Positions 38,038 to 45,725 of a stretch of DNA of 64,000 nucleotides are shown here, piece by piece. This DNA is from JAKALD01 sp963817785 (GTDB taxonomy: Bacteria > Pseudomonadota > Gammaproteobacteria > Burkholderiales > SG8-39). Position numbers and translations under genes: made by a program. A model generated the notes under the pieces. It made no database searches, was not told the DNA's origin, and worked only from the letters and a program-made list of their open reading frames with translations. Location: contig CAWFPL010000002.1 of assembly GCA_963817785.1 (NCBI GenBank), forward strand, positions 124,001 through 188,000, read 5' to 3'. Position 1 is the first letter of the stretch. Each line of letters begins with the position of its first letter.

Positions 38038-39081
38038 TCAGTCATTCGTGAATACCGGGCCGAAGTGCTCCATCTTTTCCAGCGCCCTGCCCGAGCCGCG
38101 CACGACGCAGGTGAGCGGGTCGTCGGCGACGATCACCGGCAGACCGGTTTCCTCCATCAGCAGCCGGTCCAGGTCGCGCAGCAGCGCGCCGCCGCCGGTG
38201 ATCACCATGCCCTTCTCGGCGATGTCGGCGCCGAGCTCCGGTGGGGTCTGCTCGAGCGCGGACTTCACCGCCGAGACGATCTGGTTGAGCGGCTCGGTGA
38301 GCGCCTCGAGAATCTCGTTGGAGCTGATGGTGAAGCTGCGCGGAATCCCTTCGGCGAGATTGCGGCCCTTGACCTCCATCTCGCGCACCTCGCTGCCCGG
38401 GAACGCCGAGCCGATCTCCTTCTTGATCGTCTCCGCGGTGGTCTCGCCGACCAGCATGCCGTAGTTGCGCCGAATGTAGTTGATGATCGCCTCGTCGAAC
38501 TTGTCGCCGCCGACGCGCACCGAGCCGGCGTACACCATGCCGCCGAGCGAGATCACGCCGACTTCGGTGGTGCCGCCGCCGACGTCGACGACCATCGAGC
38601 CCGTCGCCTCCGCCACGGGCAGATCGGCGCCGATCGCCGCAGCCATCGGCTCCTCGATCAGATACACCTGGCCGGCGCCCGCGCCGATCGCCGACTCGCG
38701 GATCGCGCGCCGCTCCACCTGCGTCGAGCCGCAGGGCACGCAGATGATGATGCGCGGGCTGGGCGAGAACAGGCGCGAGTCGTGCACCTTCTTGATGAAC
38801 TGCTTGAGCATCTGCTCGGTGACTGTGAAGTCGGCGATCACGCCGTCCTTCATCGGGCGGATGGCGACGATGTTGCCCGGCGTCTTGCCGAGCATCATCT
38901 TGGCCTCCTTGCCGACCGCCTGGATCGTCTTCTTCGCGTTCGGTCCGCCTTCCTGCCGAATCGCGACCACCGAGGGCTCGTCGAGCACGATCCCCTTGCC
39001 GCGCACGTAGATCAGCGTGTTCGCGGTTCCGAGATCGATCGCGAGATCGTTTGAAAAGTAGCTGCGCAGAAATCCGAGCAT
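38038..39081 (-). CDS. mreB: Rod shape-determining actin homologue MreB
   Basis: A 347-residue actin-fold ATPase. Phosphate loops DLGTANTLIYVRGKGIV and VDVGGGTTEVGVISLGG, connect motif MKDGVIADFTVTEQML and adenosine motif ITGGGALLRDLDRLL are all intact. An N-terminal amphipathic start (MLGFLRSYFSNDLAID) matches other proteobacterial MreBs. It is the first gene of mreBCD-mrdA-rodA and diverges from gatCAB with 172 bases between. Confidence 0.97.
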   Translation of the reverse strand: MLGFLRSYFSNDLAIDLGTANTLIYVRGKGIVLDEPSVVAIRQEGGPNAKKTIQAVGKEAKMMLGKTPGNIVAIRPMKDGVIADFTVTEQMLKQFIKKVHDSRLFSPSPRIIICVPCGSTQVERRAIRESAIGAGAGQVYLIEEPMAAAIGADLPVAEATGSMVVDVGGGTTEVGVISLGGMVYAGSVRVGGDKFDEAIINYIRRNYGMLVGETTAETIKKEIGSAFPGSEVREMEVKGRNLAEGIPRSFTISSNEILEALTEPLNQIVSAVKSALEQTPPELGADIAEKGMVITGGGALLRDLDRLLMEETGLPVIVADDPLTCVVRGSGRALEKMEHFGPVFTND

Positions 39082-39253
39082 GGGCGTGGCCGCATCCCTC
39101 TTGAAGCTGTTTTCCAGTTGTGCCTTAACTTCGCCCGCTAAGGCTGTGTCACCGCTGGGGTTCGGAGCCCTTCTCGCTCCGGGTCCCCGTGACAGCTATG
39201 ATACTCTAATGAAAACCCGGGGATAAGCTTCCGGGACCTTTTGCTGCACTGCA

Positions 39254-39541
39254 ATGTCCCTGACCCTAGACCAAATCCGGCGCCTAGCGCTCCTCGCCCG
39301 CATCGCCGTCAGTCCCGAGGAGGCGGACGCGGCGCTCGGCCAGCTCAACCGCGTGCTCGGCCTGATCGATCAGCTGCAGAAGGTCGACACGCGCGGCGTC
39401 GAGCCGATGGCGCACGCCCTCGACCTGCGCCAGCGCCTGCGTGACGACGCGGTCACCGAAGCCGACCAGCACGCCGCGTTCCAGTCGGTGGCGCCCGCGG
39501 TCGAGCACGGGCTGTATTTGGTTCCCAAGGTCATCGAATAG
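39254..39541 (+). CDS. gatC: Asp/Glu-tRNA amidotransferase subunit C
   Basis: A 95-residue GatC: LTLDQIRRLALLARIAVSPEEADAALGQLNRVLGLIDQLQKVDTRGVEPMAHAL, then VTEADQHAAFQSVAPAVEHGLYLVPKVIE, a full match to family length and ends. GatC stabilises the GatA-GatB interface. First gene of gatCAB; gatA follows after 58 bases. Confidence 0.95.
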   Translation: MSLTLDQIRRLALLARIAVSPEEADAALGQLNRVLGLIDQLQKVDTRGVEPMAHALDLRQRLRDDAVTEADQHAAFQSVAPAVEHGLYLVPKVIE

Positions 39542-39599
39542 TTCCCCGATTCCGGCTGCGGCCGTTTCCCGGCCTGCGGCGCGTACACGCCTCGTTCCC

Positions 39600-41060
39600 A
39601 TGCTCAATGCCTCGCTCTCGGAGATTTCCGCCGCGCTTGCGGCGAGGGCCATCTCGAGCGAGGAGCTGACACGCCTGTTCCTGGGGCGCATCCGCGCTCT
39701 GAATCCTGACCTCAACGCGTTCATCACGGTCGACGAGGCGCGCAGCCTCGCCGAGGCGCGCGCGGCGGACGCGTGCCGCGCCGCCGGGAACGCCGGACCG
39801 CTCACCGGCATTCCGGTGGCGCACAAGGACATCTTCTGCACCCGGGGCATGCTGACCACCTGCGGCTCGCGCATGCTCGCCAACTACATCAGCCCCTACG
39901 ACGCCCACGTGGTCGAGCGGCTCGCGCGTGCCGGGGCGGTGCTGCTCGGCAAGTGCAACATGGACGAATTCGCGATGGGCTCTTCGAACGAGACTTCGCA
40001 CTTCGGTCCGGTGAAAAATCCCTGGGACCGGCGCCTGGTGTCGGGCGGCTCCTCCGGCGGCTCGGCCGCGGCGGTCGCCGCCCGCATGGCGCCGGCGGCG
40101 ACCGGCACCGACACGGGCGGCTCGATCCGCCAGCCGGCGGCGCTGTGCGGCGTCTCCGGCCTGAAGCCGACCTACGGTCTGGTGTCGCGCTACGGCATGA
40201 TCGCCTTCGCCTCGTCGCTCGACCAGGGCGGCCCGCTCGCGAAGAGCGCCGAAGACCTCGCGCTGCTGCTCGAGGCCATGGCGGGGTTCGATGCGCGCGA
40301 TTCGACCAGCGTAGAGCACGCGCCCGAGGACTACCGGCGCGGCCTCGGCCGGCCATTCGCCGGCCTGCGCGTCGGGCTGCCGAAGGAGTACTTCGGCGAT
40401 GGGCTCGAGCCAGGCGTGAGGCGCGCGGTCGAGGAGGCGATCCGCGAGCTCGAGCGCCAGGGCGCGACCACGCTCGAGGTGTCGCTGCCGAACACCGGCC
40501 TCGCGGTGCCGGTGTACTACGTGCTCGCGCCGGCGGAGGCCTCTTCGAACCTGTCGCGTTTCGATGGCGTGCGCTATGGCCATCGCGCGGCGCAGTACGG
40601 GGACCTGCTCGACATGTACTGCCGCACCCGCGCCGAGGGCTTCGGTGCCGAGGTCAAGCGGCGTATCCTGATCGGTACCTACGTGCTCTCGCACGGCTAT
40701 TACGACGCCTACTACCTGCAGGCGCAGAAGCTGCGGCGCCTGATCGCGCGGGACTTCGCCGCGGCGTTTGCGCGCTGCGACGTGATCGCGGGCCCGACCT
40801 CGCCCTCGACCGCGTTCCCGCTCGGCGCCAAGAGCGACGACCCGGTGCAGATGTACCTCAACGACATCTTCACCATCCCCGCGCCGCTGGCCGGCCTGCC
40901 CGGACTGTCGATTCCCTGCGGCTTCGACGCCAAGGGGCTGCCGGTCGGGCTGCAGCTGATGGGCGACTACTTCTCGGAGGCGCGCCTGCTCAACGTCGCG
41001 CACCGCTACCAGCAGGCCACCGACTGGCACGCGCGCGTGCCGAAGGACGCGCCGCTATGA
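39600..41060 (+). CDS. gatA: Asp/Glu-tRNA amidotransferase subunit A
   Basis: A 486-residue amidase-signature protein that releases ammonia from glutamine. The Ser-cisSer-Lys triad is present: Lys in PVAHKDIFCTRG (~79), the serine-rich SGGSSGGSAAAVAA and the nucleophile region TGTDTGGSIRQPAA. The ATG at 39600 gives MLNASLSEISAALAA, the normal start. Its stop overlaps gatB (ATGA). Confidence 0.96.
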   Translation: MLNASLSEISAALAARAISSEELTRLFLGRIRALNPDLNAFITVDEARSLAEARAADACRAAGNAGPLTGIPVAHKDIFCTRGMLTTCGSRMLANYISPYDAHVVERLARAGAVLLGKCNMDEFAMGSSNETSHFGPVKNPWDRRLVSGGSSGGSAAAVAARMAPAATGTDTGGSIRQPAALCGVSGLKPTYGLVSRYGMIAFASSLDQGGPLAKSAEDLALLLEAMAGFDARDSTSVEHAPEDYRRGLGRPFAGLRVGLPKEYFGDGLEPGVRRAVEEAIRELERQGATTLEVSLPNTGLAVPVYYVLAPAEASSNLSRFDGVRYGHRAAQYGDLLDMYCRTRAEGFGAEVKRRILIGTYVLSHGYYDAYYLQAQKLRRLIARDFAAAFARCDVIAGPTSPSTAFPLGAKSDDPVQMYLNDIFTIPAPLAGLPGLSIPCGFDAKGLPVGLQLMGDYFSEARLLNVAHRYQQATDWHARVPKDAPL

Positions 41061-42493
41061 GCTGGGAGATCGTCGTCGGCATCGAGACCCACGCGCAGCT
41101 CCAGACCCGGAGCAAGATCTTCTCGGGCGCCTCGACCGCGTTCGGCGCCGCGCCGAACACGCAGGCCTCCGCGGTCGACGTCGCACTGCCCGGCGTGCTG
41201 CCGGTGCTCAACCGCGCCGCGGTCGAGCTGGCGCTGCGCTTCGGCCTGGCAGTCGGCGCGAGCATCAACCGGCGCTCGGTGTTCGCGCGCAAGAACTACT
41301 TCTACCCCGACCTGCCGAAAGGCTACCAGATCAGCCAGTACGAGGCGCCGATCGTGCAAGGCGGCATGCTCACTATCGTGCTGCCGGAGGGGGAAAAGAC
41401 GATCCGCATCACCCGCGCGCATCTCGAGGAGGACGCCGGCAAGTCGCTGCACGAGGACTTCCATGGGATGTCCGGCATCGACCTGAACCGCGCCGGCACG
41501 CCGCTGCTCGAGATCGTGAGCGAGCCGGACCTGCGCGGCGCCAGAGAAGCGGTGGCCTACGCGCGCGCGCTGCACGCGCTGGTGCGCTGGATCGGCATCT
41601 GCGACGGCAACATGCAGGAAGGCTCGTTCCGCTGCGACGCCAACGTCTCGGTGCGCCGCGCCGGCGAGGCGAAGCTCGGCACGCGCTGCGAGATCAAGAA
41701 CCTGAACTCGTTCCGCTTCATCGAGCGGGCGATCGAGTTCGAGGCGCGGCGCCAGATCGGGGTGCTCGAGGACGGCGGCCGCATCGAGCAGCAGACGCGC
41801 CTGTACGACCCGGAGCGCGACGAAACCCGCGCCATGCGCTCCAAGGAGGAGGCGCAGGACTACCGCTACTTTCCGGACCCGGACCTGCTGCCGCTGGTCG
41901 TTTCGGAGGAGGACATCGAGCGCATCCGCGCTTCGCTGCCGGAGCTGCCGTCGCAGAGACTGCGCAGATATGTCGACCAGCTGGCACTGCCCGCCTCGAC
42001 CGCGACGGTTCTGCTCGGCGACAAGGCTCTGTCGGACTATTTCGAGGAGGCGACGCGCAACGCGACGCAGGAGCTCGTCCGCCAGACCGCCAACTGGATC
42101 GCCGTGAGCACCAACGCGCAGCTCAACGAGCGCGGCATCGGCATCGCGCAGTCGCCGGTGAGCCCCGAACGGCTGCGCGGGCTCATGGAGCGGATCGCGG
42201 ACGGCACGATTTCGGGCAAGATCGCCAAGGAAGTCGACGACGCAATGTGGGCGGGCGAAGGCTCCGCCGACGAGATCATCGAACGGTGCGGCCTCAAGCA
42301 GATCTCGGACGTCGGCGCGATCGAGAAGCTGGTCGACGAGGTGCTCGCCGGCAACGCCAGGCTGGTCGAGGATTATCGCGCCGGCAAGGACAAGGCCTTC
42401 AACGCGCTGGTCGGGCAAGTGATGAAGGCAAGCCGCGGCAAGGCGAACCCGGGGCAGGTGAACCAGCTGCTGCGCGCGCGGCTCGGCGGATAG
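41057..42493 (+). CDS. gatB: Asp/Glu-tRNA amidotransferase subunit B
   Basis: A 478-residue subunit that activates the misacylated tRNA-bound Glu/Asp with ATP. Signatures: VVGIETHAQLQTRSKIFSG, FARKNYFYPDLPKGYQISQY, LEEDAGKSLHE, DLNRAGTPLLEIVSEPD, and the C-terminal YqeY-like tail (NALVGQVMKASRGKANPGQVNQLLRARL). Presence of gatCAB implies indirect synthesis of Gln-tRNA and/or Asn-tRNA. Confidence 0.97.
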   Translation: MSWEIVVGIETHAQLQTRSKIFSGASTAFGAAPNTQASAVDVALPGVLPVLNRAAVELALRFGLAVGASINRRSVFARKNYFYPDLPKGYQISQYEAPIVQGGMLTIVLPEGEKTIRITRAHLEEDAGKSLHEDFHGMSGIDLNRAGTPLLEIVSEPDLRGAREAVAYARALHALVRWIGICDGNMQEGSFRCDANVSVRRAGEAKLGTRCEIKNLNSFRFIERAIEFEARRQIGVLEDGGRIEQQTRLYDPERDETRAMRSKEEAQDYRYFPDPDLLPLVVSEEDIERIRASLPELPSQRLRRYVDQLALPASTATVLLGDKALSDYFEEATRNATQELVRQTANWIAVSTNAQLNERGIGIAQSPVSPERLRGLMERIADGTISGKIAKEVDDAMWAGEGSADEIIERCGLKQISDVGAIEKLVDEVLAGNARLVEDYRAGKDKAFNALVGQVMKASRGKANPGQVNQLLRARLGG

Positions 42494-42506
42494 CCCCCGA
42501 CGGGCC

Positions 42507-43130
42507 CTACTGCGCCGCCGCCGCCGGGTGCCCGGTCAGCTCGAGGAAGCGCTTCTTGTCGTCGTCGTACTTGGCGTTCATCTGCGCGATGTCCTTCTGC
42601 TTCTGGGCAAGCAGCTCGTTCTGCGCGGCGAGGTCCGACTGCGTGTTCCTGATGTCCATCGTCAGCCGCGCCGGCGGGCGCTTGCCGCCGGTGTAGGGTT
42701 GCAGCTCCTTGTCCTGCGCGGCGCGCTGCTTCTCCAGCTCGGCGATTCGCTTCTTGATGTCGCTGAGCGCGCGCTGGTTCTCGGCCAGGGAGCGCGCGCG
42801 TGCGTCCTGGATGTCCTGGGTGCTGGTGTAAGTCGCGAGCAGCGCCTTGTCGCGGCGCTCCCGCTCCTTCGCTGCTTCCGCCTCCTGCGCCTTCTTCTGC
42901 GCGGCGGCTTTCTGCGCCGCGCGCTGCTCAGGGGTCGGCGGCGGCAGGATGCGATTGATCACGACGCCCTGCGAGTTGAGCTGCTCGATCATCTGACCGA
43001 CGCATGCTTCCGGGACCGTCTGGCTGTAGTGCTTGTGCCCCTCCTTGTCCACGCAGCGGTAAGTCTGGGCCTGCGCGGCCAGCGGTGCGAGGGCGAGCGC
43101 CAGGGCGGCGACGAGCAGCGTGCGAAGCAT
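42507..43130 (-). CDS. Periplasmic DUF4124-like coiled-coil protein
   Basis: A 207-residue exported protein. Residues 1-21 (LLVAALALALAPLAAQAQ) are a signal peptide; residues 22-50 (TYRCVDKEGHKHYSQTVPEACVGQ) look like DUF4124, with two cysteines; residues ~75-195 form an alanine/glutamine/lysine-rich coiled coil (AAQKAAAQKKAQEAEAAKER, DIKKRIAELEKQRAAQDKEL, NELLAQKQKDIAQMNAKY). No enzyme motif. It ends 13 bases from convergent gatB. An envelope structural role is plausible but unproven. Confidence 0.78.
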   Translation of the reverse strand: MLRTLLVAALALALAPLAAQAQTYRCVDKEGHKHYSQTVPEACVGQMIEQLNSQGVVINRILPPPTPEQRAAQKAAAQKKAQEAEAAKERERRDKALLATYTSTQDIQDARARSLAENQRALSDIKKRIAELEKQRAAQDKELQPYTGGKRPPARLTMDIRNTQSDLAAQNELLAQKQKDIAQMNAKYDDDKKRFLELTGHPAAAAQ

Positions 43131-43202
43131 CGGTCTCTCCTTTCCTGCGACGCGCCCAATTGTAACGCCCGGCGAGGCGGGGCGTGGGGCGCGGACTTGC
43201 GC

Positions 43203-43208
43203 TAGAAT
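43203..43208 (+). promoter_or_regulatory. Putative -10 element (TAGAAT) before pyrE
   Basis: TTGCGCTAGAATCCG lies 28 bases before the pyrE ATG; the CTAGAAT(C/G) form repeats that seen at 8603. The -35 region is not obvious. Confidence 0.4.
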
Positions 43209-43235
43209 CCGCGCCACTCGCCCGCTTCGGCCACC

Positions 43236-43925
43236 ATGCACTCCGCTGACAAGGCCTTCATCGCCGAGACTACCGCCAGAATGCTGCTCGAGGTGAAGGC
43301 GGTGCTCTTCTCCGAGGCCAAGCCGTTCATCTTCACCTCGGGCTGGGCGAGCCCGGTGTACATCGACTGCCGCAAGCTGATCTTCTACCCCCGCGTGCGC
43401 TCCCAGCTGGTGGACTTCGCCGAGGCGACGCTCGCGCGCGACGCCGGCTACGAGCAGTTCGACGTGATCGCCGGAGGCGAGACCGCCGGTATTCCGTACG
43501 CGGCCTGGCTCGCGGACCGGCTCGGCCTGCCGATGCAGTACGTGCGCAAGAAGCCCAAGGGCTTCGGGCGCAACGCGCAGATCGAGGGCGACATCCGCGA
43601 GGGGGCGAGGACCCTGCTGGTCGAGGACCTGACCACCGACGGGCGCTCGAAGATCAATTTCTGCAAGGCGCTGCGCGACGCCGGGGCGGTGGTCGAGCAC
43701 GTGTTCGTCAACTTCTACTACGACATCTTCCCCGAGTCGAAGCAGATCCTCGCCGACCTCGGCGTGCGGCTGCACTATCTCGCCACCTGGTGGGACGTGC
43801 TCGGCGTGGTCAAGCGCGGCGGCTATCTCGCGCCGGCGCAGGTCGACCAGGTCGAGAAGTTCCTGCACGCGCCGGCGGCCTGGTCCGCGGCGCACGGCGG
43901 GGTGTCGAGCTTTCCGTCCTCCTGA
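43236..43925 (+). CDS. pyrE: Orotate phosphoribosyltransferase
   Basis: A 229-residue type I phosphoribosyltransferase converting orotate and PRPP to OMP. Family signatures are KPFIFTSGWASPVYIDCRKL (~27-46), DVIAGGETAGIPYAAWLAD, YVRKKPKGFGRNAQIEG and the PRPP-binding loop TLLVEDLTTDGRSK. Length fits this longer PyrE class. Followed after 27 bases by the exonuclease III gene. Confidence 0.95.
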   Translation: MHSADKAFIAETTARMLLEVKAVLFSEAKPFIFTSGWASPVYIDCRKLIFYPRVRSQLVDFAEATLARDAGYEQFDVIAGGETAGIPYAAWLADRLGLPMQYVRKKPKGFGRNAQIEGDIREGARTLLVEDLTTDGRSKINFCKALRDAGAVVEHVFVNFYYDIFPESKQILADLGVRLHYLATWWDVLGVVKRGGYLAPAQVDQVEKFLHAPAAWSAAHGGVSSFPSS

Positions 43926-43952
43926 GGGGGCGCGTCCCACCCCCGCTTCACC

Positions 43953-44726
43953 GTGCGCATCGTCACGCTGAACGTCAACGGCATCCGCTCGGCCGCGAGG
44001 AAGGGTTTCTATCGCTGGCTCGCGGCGCAGCGCGCGGACGTCGTCTGCCTGCAGGAGATCAAGGCGCAGCAGGCGGACCTCGACGCGACGATGCGCGCCC
44101 CGAAGGGCTGCTTCGGCGCCTTCTCGCACGCCGAGAAGAAGGGCTACGCGGGCGTCGCGCTCTACAGCCGCGGGCAGCCGGACGCGGTGATCGAGGGCTT
44201 CGGCAGCCGCGAATTCGATCCCGAGGGGCGCTATCTCGAGGCGCGCTTCGGCCGGCTGTCGGTGGTGTCGCTGTATCTGCCCTCGGGCTCGAGCGGCCCG
44301 CACCGGCAGGCCTCGAAGTATCGCTTCCTGGAGGAGTTCCTGCCGCAGCTGAGAAAGCTCAGGCGCGCGCGCCGCGAGGTGATCTTGTGCGGCGATTGGA
44401 ACATCGCACACAAGGAAATCGACCTGAAGAACTGGCGCTCCAACCAGAAGAACTCCGGCTTCCTGCCCGAGGAGCGCGCCTGGCTGAGCACGGTATTCGA
44501 CGAGGTCGGCTTCGTCGACGTGTTCCGCACTCTCAACTCCAAGCCCGAGCAGTACACCTGGTGGTCGAACCGCGGCGAGGCCTGGACGAAGAACGTGGGC
44601 TGGCGCATCGACTACCAGATCGCGACTCCGGGGGTCGCGAAGACCGCGCGCAAGGAGTCGATCTACAAGCGCCGGCGCTTCAGCGACCACGCGCCGCTGA
44701 CGATCGAGTACGACTGGGCGCTGTAG
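43953..44726 (+). CDS. xth: Exodeoxyribonuclease III / AP endonuclease
   Basis: A 257-residue EEP-fold nuclease for base-excision repair. Motifs: IVTLNVNGIRSA (Asn7), CLQEIKAQ (metal Glu), GYAGVALYSR, CGDWNIAHKEIDLKN (catalytic Asp/Asn) and the C-terminal RRFSDHAPLTIEYDW with the catalytic His. Starts with GTG at 43953. The pyrE-xth pair is common in Betaproteobacteria. Confidence 0.95.
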   Translation: MRIVTLNVNGIRSAARKGFYRWLAAQRADVVCLQEIKAQQADLDATMRAPKGCFGAFSHAEKKGYAGVALYSRGQPDAVIEGFGSREFDPEGRYLEARFGRLSVVSLYLPSGSSGPHRQASKYRFLEEFLPQLRKLRRARREVILCGDWNIAHKEIDLKNWRSNQKNSGFLPEERAWLSTVFDEVGFVDVFRTLNSKPEQYTWWSNRGEAWTKNVGWRIDYQIATPGVAKTARKESIYKRRRFSDHAPLTIEYDWAL

Positions 44727-44735
44727 GCGCTTTTC

Positions 44736-44775
44736 GCGGAGCCTGCTTCCGGCTGCCGCGGCTGTTTGGTTTTCC
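44736..44775 (+). terminator. Candidate terminator at the end of pyrE-xth
   Basis: GCGGAGCC (44736-44743), loop TGCTTCC, GGCT-G-CCGC (44751-44759, one bulged G), then GGCTGTTTGGTTTTCC. It sits between xth and the convergent IclR gene and marks the border between housekeeping and catabolic regions. Confidence 0.5.
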
Positions 44776-44805
44776 CCGATCTCCGTCTTTTGAAAGGCTG
44801 AGACG

Positions 44806-45633
44806 CTAGGGACTCGTGAGATTGACCGAGATCTCGCGCGCCGCCTCGGTCAGCTGCCCCAGATGGGCCTTGACCATCTGCTGCAGCGTCGCCACGCGGT
44901 GCATCCAGGTCAGGTTGACCACCGCCACCACGTCGGCGCCGGCCCAGATCGGCACCGCGATCGAATCGCGCTCATCGTTCGCTTCGCGCCGGGACTTGTC
45001 GAAATGCCCGCCGAAATCCGCCACGCGGTGGCCGTAGCCGAGGCGGCGCGTCTCCTCCAGCAGGCGCTCGACCATCGCCGGCTTGCTGGCGAGGAAATTC
45101 CCGGGCTCGAAGCTGTGGCGCAGCCGTTGCAGCACGGCGTTGCGCTCGGTCGCGCTGCAGAAGGCGATGTAGGCCCGGCCCGTGGCCGAGCGCAGCATGT
45201 TGATGCGAAAGCCGATCGGCCCCAGCGGAATGTGCGAGAAGTACGATCGCGGGCGATTGGTTTCAATCACCTCCATGTGGTCCAGCCGCGGCACCGCCAG
45301 GATCGACGGCCAGTCCACCTTGCGGCACAGCCGCTCGAGGATCGGCGAGGCCACCTCGACCAGCCGATCCTCGTCGTTCAAGTGCTGCGCGCGCTCGGTC
45401 AGCAGGTGACTCGGCAAGTAGGCGCCGTCGGCGAGGCGCTGCCAGATCAGGCCGCGCCGGTCGAGCGTGGCGATGATGCGGATCAGCGTCGCCTTGGGCA
45501 GCCCAGTGCTCCGGTGCATGTCGTGCAGGCTCGCGGCGCGCGAGGCCTGGATGAACGCCAGCACTTCGAGCCCCCGGTCCAGGGCACGGATGGTCTTGAT
45601 CTTGTAACGGATCAAGCAAGCCTCGAGTTTCAC
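44806..45633 (-). CDS. IclR-family transcriptional regulator
   Basis: A 275-residue IclR-type regulator. The N-terminal winged helix covers ~14-75 (ALDRGLEVLAFIQASRAASLHDMHRSTGLPKATLIRIIATLDRRGLI), and the effector domain ~85-270 has the family pattern (LHRSATGRAYIAF-like LRSATGRAYIAFC, IAVPIWAGADVVAVVNLTW). IclR proteins control catabolism of aromatic and short-chain acids. It diverges from the dikinase/biotin-carboxyltransferase operon with a 92-base gap that contains an inverted-repeat operator, so it very likely governs that operon. The GTG at 45633 is used; its ribosome binding site is weak, and a TTG seven codons downstream is an alternative start. Confidence 0.88.
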   Translation of the reverse strand: MKLEACLIRYKIKTIRALDRGLEVLAFIQASRAASLHDMHRSTGLPKATLIRIIATLDRRGLIWQRLADGAYLPSHLLTERAQHLNDEDRLVEVASPILERLCRKVDWPSILAVPRLDHMEVIETNRPRSYFSHIPLGPIGFRINMLRSATGRAYIAFCSATERNAVLQRLRHSFEPGNFLASKPAMVERLLEETRRLGYGHRVADFGGHFDKSRREANDERDSIAVPIWAGADVVAVVNLTWMHRVATLQQMVKAHLGQLTEAAREISVNLTSP

Positions 45634-45673
45634 CAGGAGAAATCAAGACAGGCGCATGCTACGCCTCGCGGCT

Positions 45674-45700
45674 CGGACCGGTCCATACTTGTTCGGTCCG
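45674..45700. promoter_or_regulatory. Candidate IclR operator
   Basis: CGGACCG (45674-45680) and CGGTCCG (45694-45700) are a perfect 7-base inverted repeat spaced by 13. The first copy is also half of GGACCGGTCC (45675-45684), a perfect palindrome. The three half-sites recall the three-repeat operators of the IclR members PobR and PcaU. Location: 26-52 bases before the ATG of the first operon gene and 41-67 bases before the regulator start. Confidence 0.55.
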
Positions 45701-45725
45701 ATAAGAATCAATGGAGGAGACGAGC

